From Francisella adeliensis (GTDB taxonomy: Bacteria > Pseudomonadota > Gammaproteobacteria > Francisellales > Francisellaceae), in the NCBI RefSeq assembly GCF_003290445.1, contig NZ_CP021781.1, forward strand, positions 186,001-250,000: a stretch of DNA of 64,000 nucleotides. Reading direction: 5' to 3'. Positions 8,589 through 18,513 of the stretch are shown in pieces (within the stretch, counting starts at the first letter, position 1; every line of letters starts with the position of its first letter). The translations under genes and the position numbers were made by a program. The notes beneath the pieces were generated by a model. It ran no database searches and was not told the DNA's origin. It saw only the letters and a list, made by a program, of their open reading frames with translations.

Positions 8589-11222
8589 ATGTCAAAGTTT
8601 GTCTATGCCTTTAGTGAAGGCAATAAGTCTATGCGTGATTTGTTAGGTGGTAAAGGAGCTAATCTTAGTGAGATGCTAAATAGTGGACTACCTGTACCAG
8701 ATGGTTTTACAGTAACTACAGAAGCTTGCTTGAAATACTATGATGATCGTCAAAAATTAGGTAAAGATGTTAGAAAGCAAATATTTGATCATGTTTCAAC
8801 GCTAGAGCAAAAGACAGGCAAAACATTTGGTAGTGGTAAAAATCCATTATTAGTATCTGTGCGATCTGGGGCTAGAGTTTCTATGCCTGGTATGATGGAC
8901 ACAGTACTAAACCTTGGTTTAAATGATAATGTTGCTAAATCAATGGTTGATAAGACAAATAACCCTCAGTTTGTTTATGATAGTTATAGAAGATTTATTA
9001 TGATGTTCGCTGATGTTGTTAAGGACTGTGAGAAAAAACCATTTGATAAAATTCTTGATGATAAAAAAGCTCAAAGAAAAGTCCAAAATGATTGTGATTT
9101 AAGTGCACAAGACTATAGAGATATAGTCGCAGAATATAAAAATATTTATAAGAATTTAGTGGGTAAAGAATTTCCTGTAGATCCTATTGAGCAGTTGCTA
9201 GAGGCTGTAGAAGCAGTATTTAGGTCTTGGAATGCTGATAGAGCCATAATTTATAGAGAGATCAATAATATCTCAAATAACTGGGGTACGGCTGTAAATG
9301 TTCAAGAAATGGTTTATGGTAACTCAGGAAATAATTCTGGTACAGGTGTGGCATTTACGCGTAATCCTTCTACAGGTGAAAACAAACTTTTTGGTGAATA
9401 CCTTATAAATGCTCAAGGTGAGGATGTAGTCGCTGGTACTAGAACTCCACAACCAATCTCTAGTTTAAAAGATGCTATGCCAGAGGTTTTTTCAGATTTT
9501 GTTAAAATTGCGAATAATCTTGAGAAAGTATATAAAAATATGCAAGATATGGAATTTACCATCGAAGATGGTAAGCTTTTCATGTTACAAACTCGTAATG
9601 GTAAAAGAACAGCAAGAGCAGCTATTAAAATAGCTGTCGATATGGCAAAAGAAAAGCTTATAACTGATGAAGAAGCTGTGATGATGGTAGAACCTCAACT
9701 TCTTGAGCAGTTACTTCACCCTAAGTTTGACGAAAAAGCTTTAGCTTCAAAAAGACCTCTTGGTACAGCTCTTGGTGCTTCTCCTGGTGCTGCTAGTGGT
9801 AGGATTTATTTTGACGTTGAATCGCTACTTGCTGCAAAAGAGCGTGGTGAAGAAAAAACAATACTAGTTAGAATCGAAACATCACCTGAAGATATCGCTG
9901 GTATGAATGCATGTAATGGTATCTTAACTCTTCGAGGTGGAATGACCTCTCATGCAGCAGTTGTAGCTCGTGGTATGGGTAAATGTTGTGTATCAGGTTT
10001 GGAAACGGCAAGAATTAATGAAGAGAAGAAAACTATCACATTTGAGCGAGGCCAAGTATTTAGTGAAGGTGATTACCTTTCTTTAGATGGTACGAAGGGA
10101 GATGTTTACAGGGGTATTATAAAAACTGTAGATCCTGAGGTTACAGAAGATTTTGCAGAGTTTATGGAATTTGTTGATAGCGTGCGTAAGCTTCGTGTTA
10201 GATGTAATGCTGATACTTTCCATGATGCTCAAATTGCTCGCCAATTTGGAGCAGAAGGAATAGGGCTTTGCAGAACTGAGCATATGTTCTTTGAAGAAGA
10301 TAGAATTTCTTATGTAAGACAAATGATACTAGCTAAAGATCAAGCTGAAAGACAAAAAGCATTAGATAAACTGTTGCCTGTACAACAGCAAGACTTTGAA
10401 GAGCTTTTTGAGGCTATGGATGGTTTAGCTGTTACTATTAGATTTATTGACCCACCTTTACATGAATTTTTGCCACGTGAAGCTGATGAAATAGAAGCAT
10501 TAGCGAGAGAATTTAAGATCAGTTATAGCGAGCTTGAGAATCGTATAGAATCTTTAAATGAATCAAACCCTATGATGGGCCATCGTGGCTGCAGACTTGC
10601 TGTTACTTATCCTGAGATAATCGAAATGCAAACAAAGGCTATAATTTATGCTGCTATTTCATCTCAGCGTATGGGTGTTAAAGTGATTCCTGAGTTAATG
10701 ATACCTTTGGTTAGTACTCTTGGCGAATTTAAGCTGTTAGGTGGGATTATCCGAGAAACTGCAGAAATGATTATCAAGCGTGAAAAAGTAAGCCTTGAAT
10801 ATAAGGTTGGTGTGATGCTTGAAACGCCAAGGGGTGCAATAGGTGCAGGTATGCTAGCAGAGGCTGGGTGTGAGTTCTTCTCATTTGGTACAAATGATCT
10901 TACTCAGATGACTTTTGGCTTTAGTCGAGATGATGCTAATAAGTTTATTAAAGACTATCTTGAGAAAGGTATTTTGAGTTTTGACCCATTTGCAAGACTA
11001 GATCCTAAGGGTGTTGGTAAGCTAATGGAAATAGCTAAAGAAAGTGTAAAAGCAGTAAACCCAACGGCTAAGATGGGTATTTGTGGTGAGCATGGTGGTG
11101 AACCTTACTCAGTAGCATTCTGTCATGACTTAGGTTTAGATTATGTATCTTGTTCTCCATTTAGAGTACCAGTTGCCAGGCTTTCCGCTGCTCAGGCTAA
11201 AATTTATGCAGATAATGATTAA
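8589..11222 (+). CDS. ppdK: Pyruvate, phosphate dikinase
   Basis: Interconverts pyruvate + ATP + Pi and phosphoenolpyruvate + AMP + PPi, so it can serve gluconeogenesis or PPi-linked glycolysis. Order of domains: N-terminal ATP-grasp, the phosphohistidine swivelling domain with GGMTSHAAVVARG, and a C-terminal TIM barrel. The phospho-accepting histidine falls at residue 455 and the barrel acid-base cysteine (ICGEHGGEP) at 832, close to the positions known in Clostridium symbiosum PPDK. I start at ATG 8589 because AGAGGAG at 8577-8583 is an excellent ribosome site for it. The TTG at 8574 would overlap that site. The product is 877 residues, normal for the family. Confidence 0.97.
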   Translation: MSKFVYAFSEGNKSMRDLLGGKGANLSEMLNSGLPVPDGFTVTTEACLKYYDDRQKLGKDVRKQIFDHVSTLEQKTGKTFGSGKNPLLVSVRSGARVSMPGMMDTVLNLGLNDNVAKSMVDKTNNPQFVYDSYRRFIMMFADVVKDCEKKPFDKILDDKKAQRKVQNDCDLSAQDYRDIVAEYKNIYKNLVGKEFPVDPIEQLLEAVEAVFRSWNADRAIIYREINNISNNWGTAVNVQEMVYGNSGNNSGTGVAFTRNPSTGENKLFGEYLINAQGEDVVAGTRTPQPISSLKDAMPEVFSDFVKIANNLEKVYKNMQDMEFTIEDGKLFMLQTRNGKRTARAAIKIAVDMAKEKLITDEEAVMMVEPQLLEQLLHPKFDEKALASKRPLGTALGASPGAASGRIYFDVESLLAAKERGEEKTILVRIETSPEDIAGMNACNGILTLRGGMTSHAAVVARGMGKCCVSGLETARINEEKKTITFERGQVFSEGDYLSLDGTKGDVYRGIIKTVDPEVTEDFAEFMEFVDSVRKLRVRCNADTFHDAQIARQFGAEGIGLCRTEHMFFEEDRISYVRQMILAKDQAERQKALDKLLPVQQQDFEELFEAMDGLAVTIRFIDPPLHEFLPREADEIEALAREFKISYSELENRIESLNESNPMMGHRGCRLAVTYPEIIEMQTKAIIYAAISSQRMGVKVIPELMIPLVSTLGEFKLLGGIIRETAEMIIKREKVSLEYKVGVMLETPRGAIGAGMLAEAGCEFFSFGTNDLTQMTFGFSRDDANKFIKDYLEKGILSFDPFARLDPKGVGKLMEIAKESVKAVNPTAKMGICGEHGGEPYSVAFCHDLGLDYVSCSPFRVPVARLSAAQAKIYADND

Positions 11223-11385
11223 TTTGTTATTCAAGTAACGTTCTTATATAAACTTTCATTTTTTTAAAAAACTTTTAATCGACTAGACATAGTTTTTGAT
11301 TCTGTTACGATACTTTTATCTTTTAATAATTGAAGTTACGTTGTGACTTCAGTTAACAATGTTTGTTGTAATTGGTGTTAAAACT

Positions 11386-11823
11386 ATGTTGAGTATTATT
11401 CAAAGGGTTGAGTCTGCAAGTGTATCTATAGACAATAATAAAGTTGCAGATATTCGTCAGGGGATTTTGGCATTAGTATGTGTTGAAAAAGATGATGGTG
11501 AAATAAACTTTGAAAAAATGGTCGATAAACTTATTAAATATCGTATATTTGAAGATGATAGCGGTAGAATGAATTTATCATTGCAAGATATTCAGGGTGA
11601 GATTATTATCGTACCACAATTTACATTAGCGGCAGATACAAAAAAAGGTAATCGCCCAAGCTTTAGTAGTGGGTGTAGTCCAGATATTGCTGAGGTTAAA
11701 TTTATTGAATTCAAAAGGTTATTTGAAAGTAAGTATTCAAAAGTTCAAGCTGGTATATTTGGAGCAGATATGAAGGTTTCTTTAGTCAATGATGGACCAG
11801 TAACTTTTAGTTTTAAGGTGTGA
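11386..11823 (+). CDS. dtd: D-aminoacyl-tRNA deacylase
   Basis: Cytosolic homodimeric enzyme that hydrolyses D-Tyr and other D-aminoacyl (and Gly-Ala) mischarged tRNAs. The conserved SQFTLAAD-type motif appears as [17 protein letters not shown] and the C-terminal signature as [11 protein letters not shown]. Starting at ATG 11386 gives 145 residues beginning [13 protein letters not shown], the E. coli length and start; the ATG at 11359 would add nine residues not expected for the family. It overlaps tyrA closely (tyrA ATG begins two bases after the dtd stop), suggesting a two-gene operon. Confidence 0.95.
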   Translation: MLSIIQRVESASVSIDNNKVADIRQGILALVCVEKDDGEINFEKMVDKLIKYRIFEDDSGRMNLSLQDIQGEIIIVPQFTLAADTKKGNRPSFSSGCSPDIAEVKFIEFKRLFESKYSKVQAGIFGADMKVSLVNDGPVTFSFKV

Positions 11824-11825
11824 TA

Positions 11826-12656
11826 ATGAAGAAAAAGATTTGTATAGTTGGTGGTAGTGGTGAAATGGGTCAAATGACACAAACTATATTTTCAAAATAT
11901 TTGTCTGAATATGAGTTGACTGTATTTGATGAAAGTGACTGGGGAAACCCTCGAGACAAACTTGCTAATCAAGATATTGTCTTACTTTCAGTTCCTATAT
12001 TTCTAACAAATGAAATTATAAAAAAAGTAGTACCATTTCTTTCGCCGAATACAATTCTAGCAGACTATACAAGTATTAAAGCAGAGCCTCTTCAATCAAT
12101 GCTTAAAAACTATAGTGGACCTGTGGTTGGTCTTCACCCTATATTTGGACCAACTATTTCTAATCCAGATAACCAAGTAATAGTGGTTTGTGATGGGCGG
12201 AGTAAAGGTAGGTATCAATACTTCATAAATGATTTAGCTAGAATTGGGTTTGAAATTGAAAATATGAAGGCAGAAGATCACGATGAGGCTATGACCTTTA
12301 TACAAGGTGTTGAACATTTTAGTGTGTATTGTATGGGGCTTTTTTTAAAACAAAAAAATATTAACATTCAACAGATGTTAAAACTTGCTAGTCCAGTTTA
12401 TAAGATGGAGCTAAATATTATTGGTAGACTATTTAGTCAAGGCCCTGGATTATATGCAGATATAATAATGTCTGATAAAAAGCGTGAGCAAACTATAGGT
12501 GAGTTCGCGGAAGTTGTAAGCTCTAGTGCTAAAAAGGTTCAGCAACAAGATAAAGGTGATTTTATTAAAAATTTTAACACTGTAAAAGAGTGGATGGGAG
12601 ACTTTGCTAATAGAGCTTATGAGGAAAGTGATAGACTTTTGATTGATAGAAAGTAA
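11826..12656 (+). CDS. tyrA: Prephenate dehydrogenase
   Basis: Oxidative decarboxylation of prephenate to 4-hydroxyphenylpyruvate in tyrosine synthesis, NAD(P)-dependent. An N-terminal Rossmann motif IVGGSGEMGQ follows the start. The family signature LHPIFGPTISNP lies mid-protein, and a helical dimerisation domain ends with KEWMGDFANRAYEES. There is no chorismate mutase domain, unlike E. coli TyrA, so that activity must come from another gene. ATG 11826 is preferred over GTG 11820, with AAGGTG just upstream, giving 276 residues. It is coupled to dtd. Confidence 0.9.
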   Translation: MKKKICIVGGSGEMGQMTQTIFSKYLSEYELTVFDESDWGNPRDKLANQDIVLLSVPIFLTNEIIKKVVPFLSPNTILADYTSIKAEPLQSMLKNYSGPVVGLHPIFGPTISNPDNQVIVVCDGRSKGRYQYFINDLARIGFEIENMKAEDHDEAMTFIQGVEHFSVYCMGLFLKQKNINIQQMLKLASPVYKMELNIIGRLFSQGPGLYADIIMSDKKREQTIGEFAEVVSSSAKKVQQQDKGDFIKNFNTVKEWMGDFANRAYEESDRLLIDRK

Positions 12657-12762
12657 TATGAAAATGTAAACTATAGTTTTTCTAAGATGGGTTGTAAAAT
12701 CTATAGTCTTATAAAACTAATCAAACCTTCTACTAGGATAAACGAAAAATATATTTATTTTA

Positions 12763-12791
12763 TTGGTTTTCTATGCTAGAAAGCATATAAT
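12763..12791 (+). promoter_or_regulatory. Putative sigma-70 promoter for ftsA-ftsZ
   Basis: TTGGTT (12763-12768), a 17-base spacer and a perfect TATAAT (12786-12791) precede ftsA by about 60 bases in the 196 bp gap after tyrA. Spacing and hexamers match sigma-70 rules well. It probably drives ftsA and ftsZ as a unit separate from tyrA. Confidence 0.55.
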
Positions 12792-12852
12792 GTACTCTAA
12801 AGGTAAGTATAATTTATAAATATTTCTTATAAATTTTAAAGGTTGATAATAA

Positions 12853-14109
12853 ATGGGTTTAGCAAGTAATAATTTTTGTGCAGTAGATCTTGGATCACAT
12901 AAAGTCACAGTAGCAATTGGTCAAGTTGCTGAAGGAGATGGGATTAAGATTTTAGGCGTTAGTCAAAAGCGTTCGAAAGGCATTAGAAAGGGTTCTATAA
13001 TTAATCTTGAAATGGCTATTGAAACTTTAAATGCAGCTTTAGATGAAGCAAAAAATATAGCTGGAGTCGAAATAAAAGAAATTACATTAGGAGTTGGTGG
13101 ACCAACTATTTCTAGTTTTAATTCATACGGGTTAGCAGCTGTTGAAAATAGTGAGGTTACTATTGATGACCTTGCTATGGCAATAAAAACTGCAAAGGCT
13201 GTGCCAATGTCAGCAGATACAGAAACCTTACATGTATTGCAAAGAGATTATGTTGTAGACGGGCAAACAGGTGTTACGGAGCCCATCGGGATGTTTGCTG
13301 TAAGACTTGAGTCAAATGTACATATTGTTGTAGCTTCCTCAAGGTTATTGCAGAATGTGAGAAAATGTGTGTCAAGTTGTGGCTACAAAATTAGTAACAC
13401 AGTTGTTGAACAATTAGCATCAAGCTCAGCTACACTTACAGAAAACGAGCGTGAGATGGGTGTTTGTTTAGTTAATATGGGCGCAGATACAACTAGTTTT
13501 TCGGTGTTTATAGAAGGCGGTATCTGTTTTACATCTACTTTAGCAATAGGTGGTAGTGATATTTCTTCAGATATATCTAAGGTATTCAGACTTCCTATTG
13601 AGGCGGCTGAAAGTTTAAAGTTACAGTATGGTTATGCTGCAAGTAAATACTTAAAAAATCCTGATGAAAAAATTGATATACCAAATTCTTTGGGAAATGC
13701 TAAAAAAAGAATTTCTTTACAGGATTTATCGCTTGTTATAGAAGCTAGAATTGAAGAGATGTTTGAATCTTTGTATTCTGAGTTAAACAGAAATGGTTTG
13801 TTAGAGATTATGTCTTCAGGAATAGTTTTTACAGGTGGTGGAGCTAAGATGAAGGGAGTTCCTAGGCTTGCAGAAGATATGTTTAAACTCCCTGTTAGAG
13901 TTGGCGGGCCTATAGAGGTTTCTGGTGCAAGTGAGGTTGTTCACAACCCTGCCTATTCAACTGTTGTTGGATTATTGAAATATGCTGTTGAGCATGATGA
14001 TAGTGAGAAAACGATAGAAAAGGTAGAAGAAGATGTTGCTGAATTGGGTAAACCTAAGAAGAAAAAAGTCGTTTCTTCTGTGAAGGGTTGGTTCTCTAAT
14101 AATTTTTAA
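12853..14109 (+). CDS. ftsA: Cell division protein FtsA
   Basis: Actin-like ATPase that anchors FtsZ filaments to the membrane and recruits late divisome proteins. 418 residues. The phosphate-1 motif AVDLGSHKVTVAIG is at the N-terminus, NMGADTTSFSVF is phosphate-2, and VFTGGGAKMKGVPRLAE is the adenosine motif. The C-terminus (KKVVSSVKGWFSNNF) is a basic amphipathic helix, the usual membrane-targeting sequence. ftsZ follows after 41 bases. ftsQ, which normally precedes ftsA, is not here; tyrA is instead. Confidence 0.97.
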   Translation: MGLASNNFCAVDLGSHKVTVAIGQVAEGDGIKILGVSQKRSKGIRKGSIINLEMAIETLNAALDEAKNIAGVEIKEITLGVGGPTISSFNSYGLAAVENSEVTIDDLAMAIKTAKAVPMSADTETLHVLQRDYVVDGQTGVTEPIGMFAVRLESNVHIVVASSRLLQNVRKCVSSCGYKISNTVVEQLASSSATLTENEREMGVCLVNMGADTTSFSVFIEGGICFTSTLAIGGSDISSDISKVFRLPIEAAESLKLQYGYAASKYLKNPDEKIDIPNSLGNAKKRISLQDLSLVIEARIEEMFESLYSELNRNGLLEIMSSGIVFTGGGAKMKGVPRLAEDMFKLPVRVGGPIEVSGASEVVHNPAYSTVVGLLKYAVEHDDSEKTIEKVEEDVAELGKPKKKKVVSSVKGWFSNNF

Positions 14110-14150
14110 AAGTTTATAATTAAAAAGGTTAAAAACAAAGGAGTAAAAGT

Positions 14151-15290
14151 ATGTTTGATTTTAATGACTCTATGGTATCAAGTGCCGTGATTAAAGTTAT
14201 TGGTGTAGGTGGCGGTGGCGGTAATGCTGTGCAACACATGTGTGAAGAAGTCACTGATGTTGAGTTTTTTGCATTAAATACGGATGGCCAAGCATTATCT
14301 AAATCAAAGGTTCAAAATGTTTTGCAAATTGGTACTAACCTTACAAAAGGTCTTGGTGCTGGAGCAAACCCTGAAATTGGTAAAAGAGCTGCTACAGAAG
14401 ATAGAGCTAAGATTGAGCAACTTTTAGAAGGTGCTGATATGGTATTTATTACTGCTGGTATGGGTGGTGGTACAGGTACAGGTGGTGCTCCGGTTGTTGC
14501 TGAAGTTGCAAAAGAGATGGGTATACTGACAGTTGCTGTAGTCACTAAGCCATTCCCTTTTGAAGGTCCAAGAAGAATGAAAGCTGCTGAGTATGGTGTA
14601 GATGAACTTACACAGTTTGTTGATTCTATAATCACGGTTCCTAATGAAAAACTATTAAGCGTACTTGGCAAAGGAGCATCTCTTTTAGATGCATTTAATG
14701 CTACAAATGATGTATTAGGTAATGCTGTAAAAGGTGTTTCTGAGCTTATAACTAAGCCTGGTCTTATTAACGTCGATTTCGCTGATGTTAGAGCTGTAAT
14801 GACTGATATGGGTCTTGCTATGATGGGTATGGGCGAAGCTGCTGGTGAAAACAGAGCTCGTGAAGCCGCAGAAGCTGCTATATCAAGTCCATTACTTGAA
14901 GATATTAATTTAGATGGTGCTAAAGGCGTAATAGTGAATATTACAGCTGGTATGGACATGACTATTGGTGAATTTGAAGAAGTTGGTGAGGTTATTAGAT
15001 CATTTATTTCTGATGATGCTATTGTTATTGCCGGTACTGTGATTGATATGGATATGTCTGATACTATGAAAGTCACGGTTGTTGTTACAGGTATTGAAAA
15101 AGTAGCTATGAAAAAAGGTTTTGGTATTGAAAAAAATGCTCAACAACCATCTAGAGATAATAATACAAATAAGCCAGCGGCATCATTCTTAAGAAAAGAG
15201 ACAGAAGTTGCTGGTAATAATCCAAGTCAAAATTCTAACCCTCAAGATACTCATAAGTCTGACATTCCTAGCTTCTTGAGAAGAAAATAA
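14151..15290 (+). CDS. ftsZ: Cell division protein FtsZ
   Basis: Tubulin-like GTPase forming the Z ring. The GTP-binding signature [13 protein letters not shown] and the T7 synergy-loop region ([11 protein letters not shown]) are intact. 379 residues. The extreme C-terminus DIPSFLRRK (371-379) is the conserved peptide that binds FtsA and ZipA. A second, similar stretch, ASFLRKE (from residue 344), lies in the linker. AAAGGAG precedes the ATG. The antisense frame is open over long stretches, but that is a composition artefact. lpxC follows after 88 bases. Confidence 0.98.
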   Translation: MFDFNDSMVSSAVIKVIGVGGGGGNAVQHMCEEVTDVEFFALNTDGQALSKSKVQNVLQIGTNLTKGLGAGANPEIGKRAATEDRAKIEQLLEGADMVFITAGMGGGTGTGGAPVVAEVAKEMGILTVAVVTKPFPFEGPRRMKAAEYGVDELTQFVDSIITVPNEKLLSVLGKGASLLDAFNATNDVLGNAVKGVSELITKPGLINVDFADVRAVMTDMGLAMMGMGEAAGENRAREAAEAAISSPLLEDINLDGAKGVIVNITAGMDMTIGEFEEVGEVIRSFISDDAIVIAGTVIDMDMSDTMKVTVVVTGIEKVAMKKGFGIEKNAQQPSRDNNTNKPAASFLRKETEVAGNNPSQNSNPQDTHKSDIPSFLRRK

Positions 15291-15378
15291 TCTTTTTAAG
15301 CTCTTAACTCTGTGACGAAAGATTATAGAGTTTAACAAATAAATTCTCTTGTATACTAAACTAACAAAAGGGTAGACA

Positions 15379-16236
15379 ATGAATCAAAAAACTATTTCTA
15401 AAGAATTCTCTGTAACAGGTATTGGTTTACATTCGGGAGTTGATGTTTCGATGACTGTTAAGCCAGCAGATATTAATTCAGGTATAGTGTTTAGAAGAGC
15501 AGATCTAAATCCTGTAGTTGATATCAAGGTTATACCATCGAGTATTAAAGAGGCAGTAATGTGTACTCTTTTAACGAAAGATGGAGATCAAAGCTTATCA
15601 GTGTCAACAATTGAGCATCTGATGTCTGCTTTTGCAATGTTTGAGATTGATAATGTACTTATAGAAGTCAATGCTCCTGAACTTCCTGTAATGGATGGTA
15701 GCTCATATGAGTTTACACAAATTTTGACTGAAACGGGTATACAGAAGCAATCAGCTCCAAGACAAGGTATCAAAATATTAAAGCCTGTGCGTGTTGAGCA
15801 TGAAGATAAGTTTGCAGAAGTTTTGCCTAGTGATACTTTAACTTATGAGTTTAAGATAGAGTGGGATCATCCTGTTATAGCTGCTACAAACGACCATATA
15901 GTGTTTAAATACGATCTTGATGAATATATTGAGATGGTATCCAAAGCACGAACATTTGGCTTTTATGAGCAATTAGAGTATTTACATCAAAATAATCTTG
16001 CAAAAGGTGCTTCATTAGATAATGCTGTTGGCATATCGAATGAAGGAGTTTTAAATGATGGTGGACTTCGTTATGATGATGAGTTTGTTCGACATAAACT
16101 TTTGGATGCTATAGGTGACTTTTATGTTGGTGGCTATATAGAAGGGCATTTTAACTGCTATAAATCTGGTCATACGCTTAATAACAAACTCCTTCACGCA
16201 ATCTTTGCAGATGAAAGTGCATGGACATATATCTAA
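15379..16236 (+). CDS. lpxC: UDP-3-O-acyl-N-acetylglucosamine deacetylase
   Basis: Zn2+-dependent enzyme catalysing the committed step of lipid A synthesis. The zinc histidines appear in STIEHLMSA and in DDEFVRHKLLDAIGD, which also gives the metal Asp, and the catalytic His in GHTLNNKLLHAI. 285 residues, about twenty fewer than E. coli, mainly at the C-terminus, with all catalytic parts present. Its position after ftsZ is the conserved dcw-cluster end. The gap before it contains a weak inverted repeat (15308-15334) with no convincing T-tract, so read-through from ftsZ is possible. Confidence 0.97.
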   Translation: MNQKTISKEFSVTGIGLHSGVDVSMTVKPADINSGIVFRRADLNPVVDIKVIPSSIKEAVMCTLLTKDGDQSLSVSTIEHLMSAFAMFEIDNVLIEVNAPELPVMDGSSYEFTQILTETGIQKQSAPRQGIKILKPVRVEHEDKFAEVLPSDTLTYEFKIEWDHPVIAATNDHIVFKYDLDEYIEMVSKARTFGFYEQLEYLHQNNLAKGASLDNAVGISNEGVLNDGGLRYDDEFVRHKLLDAIGDFYVGGYIEGHFNCYKSGHTLNNKLLHAIFADESAWTYI

Positions 16237-16344
16237 AAATCCATTATATATCTGATGTCAAGGTATATCAAAAATATATCAAAACTTCCTAAATATTTAA
16301 TCTATTTGAATAATATATCTTTATAAAACATAAAAGTGTTGTAT

Positions 16345-16370
16345 TTTGAGATTGATGAAATATTCTCAAA
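16345..16370. repeat. Inverted repeat in the lpxC/ssb convergent gap
   Basis: TTTGAGA (16345-16351) and TCTCAAA (16364-16370) form a 7 bp stem around a 12-base loop, between the convergent ends of lpxC and ssb. There is no clear T-tract on either strand, so a terminator role is only possible. Nothing else is evident in 16237-16413. Confidence 0.3.
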
Positions 16371-16413
16371 GCCTTACAAGAAGAGTTTAGCTTGATTTGG
16401 TGATTTGATTTTC

Positions 16414-16899
16414 TTAAAATGGGATATCATCATCAAAGTTGTTAGAGTTGATTTCTGCAAAATCAGGCATTTTATTTTGTTGTTGAGGCTGCTTATTAAA
16501 ATTGTTGTTATTTGATTGCTGATTATTATTTGAATAATTAGAGTTGTTGTTTTGGTAGTTTGAATCACCACCTTGACTTCCACCGCCAATAAACTCAAAG
16601 CTACTAGCAATAATATCTGTAGAGTACTGAGTATTACCATTTTTATCTTGATATTTACTTGTGCGAAGTCTACCTTCTATAAAAAGCTGAGAACCTTTTC
16701 TAGTATATTTTTGGATAGCTTCAGCACCTTTGCCAAATACTACAACTCTATGCCATTCTGTTGTTAGATTATCACCATAACCATCATTAGTAGCAATACT
16801 TAGTGTTGCTACAGTAGTACCATTTTGAGTAGTCCTTACTTCAGGATCATTTCCTAATCTACCTAATATTGTTACTTTGTTTACAGTTCCTTTAGCCAT
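16414..16899 (-). CDS. ssb: Single-stranded DNA-binding protein
   Basis: Homotetrameric protein that coats single-stranded DNA in replication, repair and recombination. An OB fold occupies residues 1 to about 110 (KVTILGRLGNDPEVR, WHRVVVFGKGAE, EGRLRTSKYQDKNG). A disordered Gln/Asn-rich linker follows, then the acidic tip DDDIPF that docks partner proteins. 161 residues. AGGAGAAAA lies before the ATG. The linker of Asn/Ser/Gln repeats produces a spurious minus-strand overlap frame. It lies 76 bases downstream of recX on the same strand and may have its own promoter. Confidence 0.97.
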   Translation of the reverse strand: MAKGTVNKVTILGRLGNDPEVRTTQNGTTVATLSIATNDGYGDNLTTEWHRVVVFGKGAEAIQKYTRKGSQLFIEGRLRTSKYQDKNGNTQYSTDIIASSFEFIGGGSQGGDSNYQNNNSNYSNNNQQSNNNNFNKQPQQQNKMPDFAEINSNNFDDDIPF

Positions 16900-16975
16900 T
16901 TATTTTCTCCTTTTCATAGCACAAATATAGTGCTGTTATTTGATAACTACATACTGAATATTACAGTAAAAGTTT

Positions 16976-17431
16976 CTAAAATTCACCCTTGACTGCAAAA
17001 CTTATTTCTTCATAACAAAAACCATTGTACGCTAAATAGTTCATTGCTTTTTGTTTTAGCTTTAAATCTGTTTGAAATAATGAAGTGTTTTTATACTTTT
17101 TGGTAAGACATTTCAAGCATTGTTCAAACCAGTCAATCTCTAACTCATCAAAAGCATTGTTAACTAGTTCGTCACTTAGACCTTTTTGGTAAATTGCACT
17201 ATTTGTGATGCGTTTTTTGCCACGAAGCTTATTTACTTCACTACGAATAAAAGTCTCGGCAAATCTTTTATCACAAAGCCATTTGTTCTTTTCAAATTCA
17301 TCTAATAAAGAATCTATTTCAGTTAGAGAAATATTCTCTCTTAGATGTAGTTTGTCAGAAAGTTGCTTGCGTGAATATTCTTGTTTAGCGAGAAGATATA
17401 AAAGATAGTTTCTTTCTTTAGATAAGCTCAT
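16976..17431 (-). CDS. recX: Regulatory protein RecX
   Basis: Small helical protein that binds the RecA filament groove and restrains its activity. 151 residues with three-helix repeats; the motif [22 protein letters not shown] is a hallmark region and [10 protein letters not shown] is near the C-terminus. Its start overlaps the 3' end of recA by 14 bases, an arrangement common to recA-recX pairs that limits RecX output by translational coupling. Confidence 0.92.
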   Translation of the reverse strand: MSLSKERNYLLYLLAKQEYSRKQLSDKLHLRENISLTEIDSLLDEFEKNKWLCDKRFAETFIRSEVNKLRGKKRITNSAIYQKGLSDELVNNAFDELEIDWFEQCLKCLTKKYKNTSLFQTDLKLKQKAMNYLAYNGFCYEEISFAVKGEF

Positions 17432-18497
17432 CTTGAGTAGTAGCTTTTACTTTTGATTTTTTTGTTTCTGATTTGACTGGTGCTTTTGTCTCTTGAGTTT
17501 CTTTAGCGTATTTATGAGGCATAAGTAACTCTAAAAGTTTGCGCTCAATCTCATCACGAATCTCAGTATTTTCTTTAAGATAATCTTTTGATTTTTCTTT
17601 ACCTTGACCAATTTTACTACCATTATAGCTATACCAAGCACCTGATTTTTCAACGATACCATGCTTAGCACCTAGATCAACAAGTTCTGCTTCAAGAGAT
17701 ATTCCCTCACCATATATAAGTTCAAACTCACATTGTCTAAAAGGAGGAGCTACTTTGTTTTTAACTATCTTAACTTTGATAGCGTTACCATTTACAACAT
17801 CACCATCCTTAATGGCAGCACCTTTACGAACTTCTAACCTTACAGAAGAGTAAAATTTAAGAGCATTACCACCAGTGGTAGTTTCAGGGTTACCAAACAT
17901 TACACCAATTTTCATACGAATTTGGTTGATAAACATTACTAGAGTATTTGAGCGCTTGATGTTTGCTGTAAGTTTGCGTAATGCTTGAGACATAAGCCTA
18001 GCTTGTAACCCCATGTGAGAGTCACCCATATCACCTTCAATTTCTGCTTTAGGAGTAAGTGCTGCCACTGAATCTACTACAACTATATCTACACCACCAG
18101 AACGCACTAGCATATCTGCTATCTCTAAAGCTTGCTCACCTGTATCAGGTTGTGAAACAATTAGATTATCTACATCTACTCCTAAAAGTTTTGCATATTT
18201 AGGGTCTAATGCATGTTCAGCATCAATAAAAGCAGCTGTACCGCCTTGCTTTTGGCATTGAGCTATAGCAAGTAAGGTTAATGTGGTTTTGCCAGAAGAT
18301 TCGTGACCGTATATTTCTATGATACGACCTTTAGGATAACCGCCAATACCAAGAGCGACATCAAGTGCAATCACACCTGCAGGAATCACTTCAATATCAT
18401 GGTTTGCTTGTTGCTCACCTAATTTCATTACAGAACCTTTACCGAACTGCTTTTCAATTTGTGATAGTGCTGACTCTAAAGCTTTTTCTTTACTCAT
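17418..18497 (-). CDS. recA: Recombinase RecA
   Basis: ATP-dependent strand-exchange protein of homologous recombination. Walker [11 protein letters not shown] and the [15 protein letters not shown] and [19 protein letters not shown] loops are all present. Started at ATG 18497 ([13 protein letters not shown]), with AGAGGT seven bases before it, giving 359 residues; an in-frame ATG at 18539 would add an unlikely 14 residues inside secB. Only 16 bases separate it from the secB stop, so it appears to be transcribed with secB. There is no room for a LexA operator of its own. Confidence 0.98.
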   Translation of the reverse strand: MSKEKALESALSQIEKQFGKGSVMKLGEQQANHDIEVIPAGVIALDVALGIGGYPKGRIIEIYGHESSGKTTLTLLAIAQCQKQGGTAAFIDAEHALDPKYAKLLGVDVDNLIVSQPDTGEQALEIADMLVRSGGVDIVVVDSVAALTPKAEIEGDMGDSHMGLQARLMSQALRKLTANIKRSNTLVMFINQIRMKIGVMFGNPETTTGGNALKFYSSVRLEVRKGAAIKDGDVVNGNAIKVKIVKNKVAPPFRQCEFELIYGEGISLEAELVDLGAKHGIVEKSGAWYSYNGSKIGQGKEKSKDYLKENTEIRDEIERKLLELLMPHKYAKETQETKAPVKSETKKSKVKATTQDELI

Positions 18498-18513
18498 GTT
18501 GACCTCTATGAAG

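Noticed and set aside
14312-15076. 254-codon open frame antisense to ftsZ
   Set aside because: It is the mirror of a strongly biased coding frame; the translation is Ser/Pro/Ile-rich, with no ribosome site or family resemblance.
16374-16640. 88-codon minus-strand frame overlapping ssb
   Set aside because: It reads the Asn/Gln repeat linker of ssb in another frame (Thr/Ile/Leu repeats). The ssb frame is certain.
18498-18513. LexA box before recA
   Set aside because: The 16-base gap contains only the ribosome site; no CTG-N10-CAG is present.
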